Shown here: positions 24,883 through 35,508 of the stretch, one piece after another
Layout: every line of letters begins with the position of its first letter
Position numbering within the stretch: the stretch's first letter is position 1
DNA from: Bimuria novae-zelandiae CBS 107.79
Lineage: Eukaryota > Ascomycota > Dothideomycetes > Pleosporales > Didymosphaeriaceae
Direction of reading: 5' to 3'
Length of the DNA stretch: 64,000 nucleotides
Assembly (NCBI GenBank): GCA_010015655.1
Contig: ML976665.1
Location: forward strand, 1,104,319-1,168,318
The notes under the pieces: generated by a model
The model's input: only the letters and a program-made list of their open reading frames with translations
What the model was told of the DNA's origin: nothing
Database searches by the model: none
Made by a program: the position numbers and the translations under genes

Positions 24883-26970
24883 TTAAGCGATTTCACCGAG
24901 GACTGTAAAACCGCCAACCCAGCGGTCCAGCTCTGAGATAGTGGTGGCTCTCTCAATCTTCGTACTCATCAACGTGACCTTGACTCCGGGGACTTCGCTC
25001 CTTGGAATCTCCACATCTCCCTAATTCCAGGTCTTAGACACAGCAATATGATGCTTTCTGTGGACGGGGGTTAACCTACCAGCTCCAAGCGCCAGTGCAA
25101 ATTCGTCTTTAAGTAATGCGAGACTTCTTCTTGCTGCATCTGAGAGTTCGCTAGGTTTTTCGCAACAACCCCGTTGAGCAAGACTGTACCAACTGTCGTG
25201 CTGGAGCTTTGCGCGGTCATCGCCATCAAAGACGACGTCTTGGCGACGAACGAATCTTGAGAAGTCCACTTGGCAGGGTTATCATGCATATCACCCAGGA
25301 AAACCACCACATTGTAGGAAGACTTCGCTGAAATAGGCATCGTCACCTGTACAATGTATTCAACTTCTTGCACGGCGGGGTAGAGCTTTGTGTTCTTGGA
25401 CGCTAGGCGAGAGTCTCTGTAGAGACTATTGATGCGCGAGATCAGTGTCTCGTTGCTTGGAGTGTCGAGAAGCTCCGGGTACGTATAGCCAAGGTCGACA
25501 ATGTTTTTGCTACTGGCGGATGTCCACCACTCGCCGCTTGCTCTATGGAATGGCGTGAGAGCTGTCGTCCGTCAGTGAGCGTAATACTAATTATTGAAAC
25601 ACACTCACGTGACTGAGCATCGAGCGATTCACCCGGTTGAATCGTCCAAGTGCTCTCTTTCGCGGTGCATCGCTCGACGTAAGTGCTAAGAAACAGTGCT
25701 TGAAATAATGCAATCTGCCTGTCGACATTCCTGTTGCACCTGATTAAATGTAAATTTTTTACTACGTAGTACGGGAAGCTTACGAGTGATGAAGCCAGAA
25801 CAACGGATCGAAAGCCGAGGTAGCGGGTGGAGACATATGCCCAGGGTTCATGGCATTGTGGATGCTATTGTGCGGTGTTTCAATCGATGGGATCGGTGAT
25901 TGCCCACAATTCCCATCGTTGCTGAAGTCATTGAAGGAATGGTATTGCGTGATCGCTGAATATACACTTTGTCGCAGCCCGCTCAGTTGGCCACGCAATT
26001 CTGACTCGACGGCAGGGTGGTTGCTAACAAAAGCACCTGACGCGGTTATTGCCCGGCGGACCGTCCGCTGAGACCTGTTGCAAATCGGCGCGTTACCGCT
26101 AAAGTTACAGCCCTGGAAGTGTCTTAGGGCTAGAAAGTGTATAGCACAGGTAGCTTACGGTGCTATTTATCTGCGAGTTGTCGAGCGGATGAAAATCGTA
26201 GTCGTACAGGGGGTTGTCGATCTCCTGAGCTGATCCGTCCCGAAGCGTGACGGATACTGTAGGCGTGCTTAGCGCTACAGGGAACACTGGTTCGCCAATC
26301 GGCACGGCTTGCGCCCAGTCCCAAAATGGTAGTCGAAGTCTATTGGCTGCATCTTGGTAGGAGGGGTCGCCAAAGCTATTTGCAATCTGGATGGCGACCG
26401 ACTGCAACTTTTGCTGCTGTGCGTTAGTTGTGCATCCACCAGCGTGGGACGATGTTACCTCAAACAACAATATGTACGGTCGATGCCACGTACCGAACAA
26501 CAGGTCGTGGTGCATGCAGTATCCTATTTGAGGAGGTCCACCCTTTGATGGATTGAAAGGTACGCCATCCCAATCGTACCTGAATCGATAGTGAGCGCGT
26601 GCTAGCTGCGTGGGTGTCTCCAGGTAAAGTCACACTTACCAGGGCATGCCGTGGATTCCTAGCACAGACAAGTGTCAGCCACACCACGGCCGATAAATAG
26701 AAAGGACACGGTACCAGCGATTTGATAGTAAGAGTCCATTTCTTTTTGATCAATGGCCTGAAAGTCCCTCAGAGCCAGAAGAAATAAATTCCACATGACC
26801 CCATTCCTTTGCAGCTCACGTATTTCAAGCCTGGGATGAACACCACCTGTCGGTCCTGTAATGGCGTAATACGCTCCGAGCTCCTGTCTTGTGTCGAGCT
26901 TTGTAGCTGCAGTAGAATACCAATTCGAGAAGAGCCAGCACAAGACTGCAACGTATTGGGGGAGGACCAT
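24883..26970 (-). CDS. Secreted tyrosinase (type 3 copper monooxygenase), 8 exons
   Basis: Tyrosinases oxidise monophenols and o-diphenols to quinones for melanin-type pigments. My model has exons 26970-26715, 26658-26640, 26579-26459, 26416-26159, 26112-25784, 25730-25609, 25561-25080 and 25020-24883, all joined by GT-AG introns of 42-60 bp. The total is 1725 nt, or 574 codons plus stop, with no premature stop. A signal peptide (MVLPQYVAVLCWLFSNWYS) leads. CuA ligands are His88 (GIHGMP), His115 in YCMHH with Cys113 two residues before it (the Cys-X-His thioether arrangement of fungal enzymes), and His124 (FGTWHRP). CuB has His299 and His303 (HNSIHN) and the FDPLFWLHH block at about 320-327 followed by NVDR. 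GYTYPE marks the start of the C-terminal region. This is the one host gene here that looks functional. Substrate and role (pigment, defence, secondary metabolism) cannot be told from sequence. Confidence 0.92.
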
Positions 26971-27746
26971 GTTGATGTAAGCTAGCTAGATTCTGATGTT
27001 CCCCACGTCGGGTTGGGGTAGTATGGTAGAAAGAAGATTATTTTCTCTCATGATGACGGGTGCTCGTCAGATATTAAGAAATACTGGTGCTCACAACGTG
27101 GGACTGTACGACAACCGGAAAGTCACCGTGGTACTGGAAGCACAAGGCGCCATGTGTACTCCAGATTCGCTCTTTTAAAGTTAGCAGTGTGTCGCAGCCA
27201 AAATTATCGGCGCTTATCTAGGCAGGTCCTGCAACGTGCCCGTGCACAGCAGATTATTCCGGCAGCATGATTACTATATCATTAAATTCGCAGCAAAGGT
27301 TTAACCTGAGAATTATATTGAAATTGGTCTTCAAAGTAGTAGCTGCTTATAGTAGATTTTCTTTTATTGACTTCAAAGTATACTAGAATTTCCATCATTA
27401 TAGGCCCGTTTGTGAGTTAAATCAGGATGGAAGTGCAGAATTTGACACTGGAAATTGACTGCAAGAGACTTGAGTGCAACGTGGACAAGAGAAAGTGCAT
27501 TCAAAAAGTCAATATTTACGTTATAAAATGATGCATTGTGAACATTCTTCGTCATCAGTCCGTAACATTCATTCATAATAACGTACTACGCTACCCTCAT
27601 ATCTTTCGTCCTCCATTATGCTCGAAGAACGACGCAATTGGATTACTGTAACAAAGCCAAACTTATATAAGCCACGGGTCCACATATGGTGTTCGTCGCA
27701 ATCTTTGCACCAAGGTCTTCAGCTTATTCAGCCAAGGCACCAGCTA
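26971..27746. other. Intergenic region upstream of tyrosinase
   Basis: 776 bp between the tyrosinase start and the 3' end of the broken gene at 27747. Composition is intermediate, slightly AT-rich at 27270-27420. It should hold the tyrosinase promoter; no distinct regulatory motif or conserved coding frame is visible. Confidence 0.4.
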
Positions 27747-28043
27747 TCACCGGTTGTTTGGTCGGTGATAGCTACGAGGCGGGCCATAAGGAGGACCTCT
27801 ATGGTCCCGCGGATCATACCGAGGGCCCCAGTAGTCTCGATCGTTCCTATAGCCGGAACCACGATCTCTAGAAGGCAAACGCGAGCGATTGCTTCGATGA
27901 TCTCGAGGTACGTATCGATCCGTACCTGGACGTTGCCGGCTATCTGAGCGACTATGCCGATCACTAGTGGCTTGTCCATGATGCAGATGTTCACCACGTT
28001 TTGAATATCCGCGAGCTTGCGTCTGAGCTCCCAGTGCCGTATC
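27747..28043 (-). pseudogene. C-terminal fragment (piece 4) of a transposon-broken host gene
   Basis: Arg/Ser/Asp/Gly/Pro-rich tail (for example SDRHSRSDSRQRPGTDRYVP) ending in TAG at 27747-27749. It continues the Arg-rich region encoded at 31107-31300 once hAT1 (28044-31098) and one copy of its target duplication are removed. The joined frames differ by one base, so an extra indel or an intron lies near the junction. The low-complexity RS/RD composition resembles RNA-binding or disordered tails of fungal proteins. No function can be assigned to this piece alone. Confidence 0.7.
28036..28043. repeat. Left target-site duplication of hAT1 (GCCGTATC)
   Basis: Identical to 31099-31106. The 8-bp length is characteristic of hAT insertion. 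Confidence 0.93.
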
Positions 28044-31000
28044 CAACGCTTCCAATCGAACGTACTACTTTTGGTACTTTTCAACTCAGTACGATCACGT
28101 GATTAGTACAAACGTACTATAGTCCTTGTACGTTTCGTTTCACTAAGCTGGGTACAGGTACGTTTAGTAGTACGTCTTAAAAGCTTATATTTTAGGTAGA
28201 ATTTGCCTATTAGCTTAAATATAGATAGAAAAGTTTTATAGCGCTATTAATACTACGCTAGTCCTTAATTAGAAGGAGATTATAAAAGGAAATTACTTAG
28301 TACCTCTAAAGTAGTATATCTTACTTAAACTTATACTTTTTAATTTACTATCCTTATCTCTTTTTAATATTATTATTATTATATAAAAGTGCTTTAATAG
28401 ATATATTTTTATTAGGAGCAGTTAATCTTAGAACTCTTATTAATTCTAGAGCTTTTATTAAAGCTTTAATACTAAAGTTATTTATTACGCTTATTCTTGT
28501 TACTTAAAAAAGTTATAATTTTTATTATTTAAGTTAACTTTCTATAGGAGCTTTTTAGCCCTAGTTTTTAAATTTTAGTTAATAAAGTACCCTAGTAGCC
28601 TTTTTTTTAATTACGAAGTTATTTTACTAATTAAGTAAGATAATATTTAGCTATTAAGGAAGAAGCTAGGGCTAGAGACTATAAGATATTACGTTAAGCA
28701 CGTTTTATAGATATAGGGTAACAGGAAGCCGTCAGCAGTGTGGGACTATAGAGCCAACCTGCTATACGCTAGGGAGGATGGAAAAGTGAAGCTCTGGCTC
28801 TGCAAACTGTGCCATAGCAGAGGCAATCGCCTCGCTGCCAAGATAGTATCTGGGTATCACCATATTAGTCGACATCTCATAAAGGAGCACTAGATAGATG
28901 TTAGTGGCGATAGGAGTCTCTTACCTAATTTTTCGCACGCTCTATTAGATCCTTAGGCAGCTACTACTATAGTAGCAGGCTCTAGCTAAGACGTCTCTTA
29001 CAGTCCCTAGCAGGATAAGTTACTACAAAGAGCATTAGTAGACTAGGTTATACTTTATAATATATTATTTATAGTAGTAACCTTAGCTGAGCTTAGAGGT
29101 CTTTTTATATAAAACTAACTTAATTTTTTTTAACGCCCTCCCTACCTCTGCCACAATTATATTAATATATATAGATAAGGGATTAACGCACTAAAAAAAG
29201 AAATTTAAATAATATTATACTTAGTAAAGTTAAAGCTAGTATTAAGCGTTAATATATAGATTTTACTAAACTACCTATCCTTCCTCGGAGTTATAGCTTA
29301 TTTTTTTGGTATATACGGCAGAATCTTAAAGGCCCTATTTTAGCGTTAATAATAGCTAACTATAACCTTAAAAATATTAATTATTACTAATAAGACTTAC
29401 TTATTAGCTTTTATAACCTATATAGCAAATATATAAGGGTTAAATAATCACGGGCTATCGCTGTAATTATATAAAAATATTAAATTATATTAAAATTTTA
29501 CTATTTTATCGCGAATAACACTTCTAATAATAATAACTCTACTATTCCTAGTTTAAGCAAATATCTTAACCTTAGTCTTAATAAAGAGCACCGTATACGC
29601 TATATAGGTTATATAATATAATTAGTATTAAAGGTAGTTATTTATAGTAAAGAATTATTTTAATTTGAAGCTACTCTTGCCAAGGCTATCCTATAAAATT
29701 AATCTAATCTCTATTATAAATATAGGGTTATTAGTAAGCTTTATATTTTTATTAACGCTGTCCTTTTATTATATAAACGCTAGAAGGCTCTTTATAACTA
29801 TATGAATAGTACTAAAGTAAGACAACCTACTCTAAAGATTTAGTATACTTAATTTAATTTAAGATAGAGGTGTTTACTAGTATATTATTTATTTTCCACT
29901 TTTACGCTGCCTTAAGCTTAAAGATCCTATTATAAAGTTTATCTAAAAATATTAGGATATAAATAATAACTCTAAGAACTCTAGCGTACCTAGTAATATA
30001 GCTCTATAGGAAGTTATTATAAAAGAGGATTTAAAGGACGTTAAGCGCTTTACTAATTTCTTTAAGATCTTTTATTAGATAACAAAATGCCTTAAGGGTA
30101 AAACAAGTACAGTTTACTATAAATATATATTATTAATATATAGGTGCTGTATATAGAGCTATTATAAATAAAAAAGAAACTTTTATTTAAGCTTAATAAT
30201 ATTTATTTTAAAAATAGCGTCGCCTTTAACTATAAAAAAATAAATATTTATTTCTAAAAGATAGTGCTTAATCTTCTTATTTTTTATCTAATAATTGCAA
30301 CTATCCTTAACCTATAACTCTATATACTTTAATTTAAGGATTATTAGCGTTATTACTAGATATAGTACTAGAAAGCAAAAAGCTTAATAAGAATAGTTTT
30401 CTAGCAGTATATTAAAACAAAAAAAAAGGAGAAAGTTAAGATAAATCTACTTTTATAAAAGTTTTTAGTAACTAGCTATAATTCTTAATATTAAAAAGTA
30501 TTTACTATTAGGACGTTTCTTTTTACTTGAGCTTAGAGTTACAAGAAAGCTTGTAAAATAATAAAGCTTTAATAGTACTTTAACGCCTATATAGAAGACC
30601 TCTAAGAAGCCAAGGGCAGGGAAGGCTACCTAATATAGGCTAGCCCTATTACGTAGTAGCTTAAAGTAGGTTAAAAACGTTATCCTATGCTATTTAAAAT
30701 TGCCCTTAATTTCTTTACTATCCCTAGCACTAGCTGCGACTGCAAAAGAGCCTTTAGTAGAGGCAAACGTATAGTTATAATTAATAAAAATTCTCTCTTT
30801 AGGGCTACTATTAAAGCGCTTTAATTATAAAAAAAATTAACTACGGCGTTAAGTTATTTAAGCTAACTTAATTAACCTTATAAACGTTATCTAGAAGTAG
30901 CTAATTACTATATAATAAAAAGTACTATATACGTAACTAACCTTAAAAGGCGAAAAGTACGAGAGAAAAAGTACGTTTTAATTAAACTACGTAGTTAGTA

Positions 31001-31098
31001 ATTAATTCTTAATAGACGTACAAACGTACTAGAAAAGTAAGAAGTACTAACCCAGGTTATAGTACGTTTCGAACTGGTACGTTCGATTGGAAGCGCTG
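28044..31098 (+). mobile_element. hAT DNA transposon (hAT1), RIP-degraded
   Basis: A 3055-bp element with inverted ends of about 20 bp (CARCGCTTCCAATCGAACGT, where R is A at the left and G at the right). Perfect 8-bp duplications GCCGTATC lie at 28036-28043 and 31099-31106. Both subterminal regions are crowded with ACGTAC/AGTAC motifs. The plus strand encodes a BED zinc finger at about 28740-28890 (CKLCHSRGNRLAAK, then a His pair) and the hAT dimerisation domain at about 30670-30790 (IPSTSCDCKRAF). The region between is TA-rich with many stops. It interrupts the minus-strand host gene between pieces 3 and 4. Confidence 0.93.
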
Positions 31099-31106
31099 GC
31101 CGTATC
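31099..31106. repeat. Right target-site duplication of hAT1 (GCCGTATC)
   Basis: Exact partner of 28036-28043. Confidence 0.93.
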
Positions 31107-31755
31107 CTCTCCCACGATCATTCCACCCATCGTCGTACCTTGGGCGGGGTGAAGGTGGCATGGAATTCCGATACGAAAGCCTATCACCGCTGCGAGCACT
31201 AGATTCGATCGGTTCACGCCCACCAAATGAATCATAATAGCCTGTCCGACCGCCTACCTCTGGGCGAGGTGCTTCCAATTCCCGAGAGAACGAGTGATTC
31301 TGATAAGTCGATGCCGGGGCGGGAGGAACATGGCCATACATTCCGTAAACACCCGAGACGTTAACTCCTTGGTTCAAAGGGTTGATGCGTAGAACTTGGA
31401 ATTCCTCAGTCAAATTGGCCACGTCATTTGCTGGCTCAAGATCGCGTGGGTCGACAGTCCCAACCAATTGGTATTGTTTAGTTGGGTTGACCTCAATCCT
31501 CTCGGAGATTCAGAAGTAGCTTGCGATGTTGTCCAAGTTTTGTCCATAGGCGAGACGAACACAGACTAGTTAATGTCCCAGTCGATTCCAGGCTCTCACT
31601 TGCTCATTTGTCGTCTGCTCTAGAATGACTAGCATGAAAGATGGCCACTCGTGAGAGGGAATATATGGAGCCTCGTGGCCTCGGCCTCCAAAAGTTCGGA
31701 GTCTGTTGCATACAAGGTGCCTTGTGTGCACTTCGCGAACGAGCAAGAGACGTCG

Positions 31756-31763
31756 CTTTCCAC
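31756..31763. repeat. Left target-site duplication of hAT2 (CTTTCCAC)
   Basis: Identical to 35132-35139; 8 bp as expected for hAT. Confidence 0.93.
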
Positions 31764-34700
31764 CAGTGATGTTCACGGATGGATTGGATATCCATCCATG
31801 CAAAATCCACAAAATCCATGGAAATCTAATCCATCCGTTTTAAGCTTATTATGTTCCACTATTGGACGCTATAGATGTCGCAAAAGCTTATTCTAGCGTT
31901 TAGTATTAAGTATATTCATCTTAATAGCTATTTTAGTATTAAGAATCGTTACTTTAGCCACGCAGGCGCTCGAACTAGATAATACATTAACACCCTATTA
32001 ATAATATAGCAGAAATAGATTAATAAAGTACCTTAGTATTTTAATATAGGAGAAAAGAGCACTATAAAAAACAGCGCGTAAAGTTCTAGTCTAATATCTC
32101 CTTATCTATATTATCTAATTCGTCCAAGTCCTCCACAAAGTTGTCACTAATCTTAATTAATCCTGCCCTCTCCCATAAAGCCATACACTCGTGATGCACT
32201 ATAATATCGTCACTAAGACAATTACAGGGCTTTGTAATGAGGTTACCTGCGCCGCTGAAAGCTCTCTCAGGTCCATCGCTTATAGGCATGGCAGAAAGTA
32301 CGTTAAGAGCTATTTAAGATACTCTTAGCTAGCGTCGTCGTTGCTCATCCTGTTATCACTAAATAAAAGGAGGAACATTAATAGCGAACTAAGAGAGCTT
32401 AAGGTACTTTACTAACTTGTCGCTATTTACCTATTATTTCTTATTAGCCTTTGCTCGACCTTTTCACGTAAAGGTCTCCTATCTTAAAAGCGCTTAGGTA
32501 GTTTTAGAAGAAGACAGGTCTATCTCTTGTTAGTTAAGTGTTGTTTTGTCCTTATAATTACGGTTGTATAGCTCTTCGATCTATCCTTGTGCGATACCTA
32601 GCCAAGTTGGATGCTCTATTGCCTATTGAGAATGGATGTAATCCATGCCCCGGGTAGGATCTAAGACGATTGCCACCGTGTAGGCCGGAGACTCTGTAAA
32701 TAAGGTGTAGTACTTCGATGCCGTCTCCTAGCCTTTGTAAAGACGCTGTTTAAGCTGGATATCTCTATCTGTTCGTGCTTGAAGTTCTTGAGCTTCGAGG
32801 TCCGTTAGGAGATTGTCTAGCAAAGTGTATAACTATCTAATATTACTATACTCTCGAGGATCGTTGTTACTATTACTAAGATAACCTTAGAGGCGCAAAG
32901 CAAGCTCGTTTAGAGGTTTAAAAAGCTTAAGATTCTCCTTTAAGTACTACCACTCGGCTATAGAAAGACGGAGATCTAGTTAATAGTAGCTAATAGATTA
33001 ACTCTACTAGTTGCCACTTTACCGCTGCGATCTAGTATTATTAAGAGACCATAATTTATCTCTATAAAAGTTGTTGAGCACCTCTTCAAGCACTACAGCT
33101 CGCTCGATTATTAGGTATGTAGAATTCTAGCGGGTGGCGTTACTAAGTATCAACTACAAAGGTCTTGTGAGGCCATCCGATCGCACCTATCCAGGATAAA
33201 CTTCCTAAGTAGCAATGAACCTGGCGTTTCTTAAGGTGTTTTTCCTAATTTATTTAATAATATTACGAAGCTTTCCAATAGTCCTATAAGCTTTATGTTA
33301 CTTAAAAAATGCCACCTCCTCTGCCCAAGTTAGGCCGCTAATATTAGCTCTAAACATTAGCGCTTTCGCGACAAGGTTAAAGATATGCCCTATACACCTT
33401 ATACGCTACTACTTAGGGTTAAAGTTAAGCTAATTTTTCTTAAAAATCTCCCCTAGAGCGTCTATTACCGTATTATTAGCTATAGCGTTGTCGGAGGTAA
33501 GATATCCTACGCGGTCTTAAAGCCCCTAGTAGGAGATAACCCCCTATAGCGATGCCGCAATATTTCTACTAGTATAGGCATCTTTTACAGCTTTAAGAGT
33601 AAGGAGAAGGTTTCGTGGATTGCCTTTCTCGTTAAGAAACTATGCAACAACACCATTATACGGCTTATTGTTACTAGAAGTCCATAAGTCGAAGGCTAGG
33701 TGAATCTTCGTGATGGCTTGGTCCAGGTGGGTAGTAACCACATCCTTCGAACGTGCGTACTCCACGGAGATCCTATGCCTTATTGTATTGCGAGATAGGA
33801 TTGCGCGAGGCATCTTTGTAGCTGAATTAAGATACTAAAACACCTCACGGAGCTCCTTAGCATCTAGCTTAACGAAGGGGATCCTGCTCATAATAATCCA
33901 TCTAACTAAAAGTTAATGGAACTTATCGATATTAAAGGAAGTCGCCACAGCATTAATAGTAGTTAAACCTTCTAGAGAAGATATATTAAGCGCGAACTAA
34001 TCTATCTTATCCTGCCCTATAAGGGGCCGACGATTTAGATTAAAGATCTTATGTTTCTCAAGATAGCTAGCAACTAACCTACACCCTTTTCTCACATTAA
34101 GGATCTTCGCCTTAAAGCAGTCAATATAGCACGGTTTATATAAGAAGAACCAAGTAAATGTCTTCTTATCTGTGCTTTTAAGTAGGACGCCGTACTTCTA
34201 GATCTATAAGTTAAGCCTCCCTTTAGGATCGTATACCTTAGTGTAAGTATTAAACGTCTAGTTATTAGTAAGGTTAACCTAGGAGTAATTAAAACTTAAT
34301 ATCTTAATCTCGCGGCGTCTCGTGGCATATATAGAGTCTCTAGCTAATACTAATTAAATTAGGGTAGTATGTTGCGAAGTTAATTCTAATGCCTCTAATT
34401 AAGAATTAAGCCAATTATTAACACTAGTATCTATAGTAACAGGGTCAGCAATAGAGCCACAAACATCGTTAATAGACATACTAAGTAACTATAAGTTTAT
34501 ACCGTACGTACTACTACTCTGCTGGCCACTTTGAGTTAATAGAACGGATAGTTATAGGGAGCCTTATAAGTCTGGCACTAACGCCACTTCTGGCGCCTAA
34601 ACACGCTTACAGGTTTACAACAACGCAGAATTTAACTTAATCTATCATTTTACCCCTTTAATAGGCGTCTTAATAGCCTCTAAAGCTTCCATAATTATTA

Positions 34701-35131
34701 GCGTAAGTAGGGAGATACTAGGTGGCTCTAAAGAGGTCCTTGTGCGTTGGTGTCGTAGGCGCTTGCTATTCGACTAAAGGCGCATTTTAATAAATAATTA
34801 GATAACTAGTAAAGATAAGTCGCGGGATTTAAGAAAATACTAAATAAAAGCAGCTTCGACCGTTTTAGAGCTATTAAACAGGTGTTATAGAAGTTTTGTC
34901 GAACTAGGTAAGGTTAAGTTTAAATATTGCGATTTTTTGGGTCGCTTGCCTCAACAAGCCACAGGAAAACTATTAGACGACGAAACTACTAATTTAATAC
35001 CTTAATTAGGTCTAGACGACGCCTAATTAGGTATAGAACAATCTACGTGGATGGATTGGATTTCCATGGGCTGTTTGGATTGGATGGATATGGATGGATT
35101 CGTTAATCCAATCCATCCATGGACATCACTG
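31764..35131 (-). mobile_element. hAT DNA transposon (hAT2), RIP-degraded
   Basis: A 3368-bp element with inverted ends CAGTGATGTYCAYGGATGGA followed by a cluster of GGATGGAT/ATCCATCC repeats at both sides, and perfect 8-bp duplications CTTTCCAC. The minus strand at 32086-32289 encodes the hAT dimerisation domain (GPERAFSGAGNLIT with ECMALWERAGL). The upstream core at 32620-32740 includes SPAYTVAIVLDP. The N-terminal zinc finger should lie near 34600-34760 but is not clearly readable. It sits between pieces 2 and 3 of the host gene. It differs in terminal sequence from hAT1 and hAT3, so three distinct hAT families are present. Confidence 0.93.
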
Positions 35132-35139
35132 CTTTCCAC
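35132..35139. repeat. Right target-site duplication of hAT2 (CTTTCCAC)
   Basis: Exact partner of 31756-31763. Confidence 0.93.
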
Positions 35140-35258
35140 TGATTGGACCTTGCGTACTGGGGAAATATTCAGTCCCAGTTTTCGCACGTACCTCTTGCGT
35201 ATTGCTATTAAGACTGATCTCCTTCGACACGTGGCTGTACGTATATCCAGTTGCGAGG

Positions 35259-35263
35259 AACTC
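35259..35263. repeat. Left target-site duplication of the Copia (AACTC)
   Basis: Identical to 49739-49743; the 5-bp length suits an LTR-retrotransposon integrase. Confidence 0.9.
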
Positions 35264-35508
35264 TGTTGCGGTGTATGCAGTGAAGCAAAAGGTCATGTAG
35301 AGTAGCTTAATTAAGATAAAAAGTGTATTGTTGTGTCTGTTCTGTTGTTCTGCTGTTGTGGCCGCTTTTTATATAGCTATAACTAGGGTCTGTTTATATA
35401 ACGTATTTATAATACTGTTAAGGTAAGAGGTACTTAATAAGATAAGAAAGTAGCACTAGGCTACTACTACATGGCATATATAATCCGCGTCTCCTTATAA
35501 CTGTCACA
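35264..35508 (-). repeat. Copia LTR (left copy, 3' LTR of the element)
   Basis: 245 bp, TGTTGCGG...CTGTCACA on the plus strand. Aligned to the copy at 49494-49738, its first 40 bases retain C and G where the other copy has T and A, and its last 100 bases show the reverse. Confidence 0.92.

Larger units (their letters stand above)
31099..31763 (-). pseudogene. Piece 3 of the broken host gene (DUF6590-like core plus Arg-rich region)
   Basis: One minus-strand frame runs the whole length, starting right after hAT2 with GKRRLLLVREVHTRHLVCNR and LRTFGGRG. It continues through NPTKQYQLVGTVDPRDLE (about 31430-31490) into an Arg/Pro/Ser/Gly-rich stretch. The K/R-R-[hydrophobic]4 strand followed by a cysteine and a T[FY]GG[RQ]G loop resembles the fungal DUF6590 domain; this is a tentative match from memory. 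The frame has in-frame TAA (31570-31572) and TGA (31510-31512), each one C-to-T change from Gln or Arg. Both insertion junctions are exact target duplications. Confidence 0.65.
35132..35263 (-). pseudogene. Piece 2 of the broken host gene
   Basis: A short single-copy remnant between hAT2 and the Copia. On the minus strand it encodes a stretch including GYTYSHVSKE and EYFPSTQGPISGKR; removing hAT2 with one CTTTCCAC copy gives an in-frame join into GKRRLLLVRE of piece 3. The join to piece 1 across the Copia is offset by one base, so an intron or an indel must be near it. Both ends are defined by target duplications (CTTTCCAC at 35132-35139, AACTC at 35259-35263). Confidence 0.7.

Noticed and set aside
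25021..25085. Apparent frameshift and TAG stop in the tyrosinase C-terminus
   Set aside because: A 59-bp GT-AG intron (25079-25021) restores a continuous frame ending at 24883.
27728..28084. A 118-codon minus-strand frame overlapping the RS-rich tail
   Set aside because: It starts inside hAT1, and its composition is not protein-like compared with the Arg/Ser/Asp-rich frame in the same place.
28044..31098. The 20-bp inverted match at both junctions first suggested a local inversion of the host gene
   Set aside because: It is the terminal inverted repeat of hAT1. The 8-bp direct duplication outside it and the BED and dimerisation domains inside settle this.
31057..31467. A 136-codon open frame on the minus strand that looks like a self-contained protein
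   Set aside because: Its TTG start lies mid-gene and its last codons are the inverted end of hAT1. It is part of piece 3 of the broken gene.
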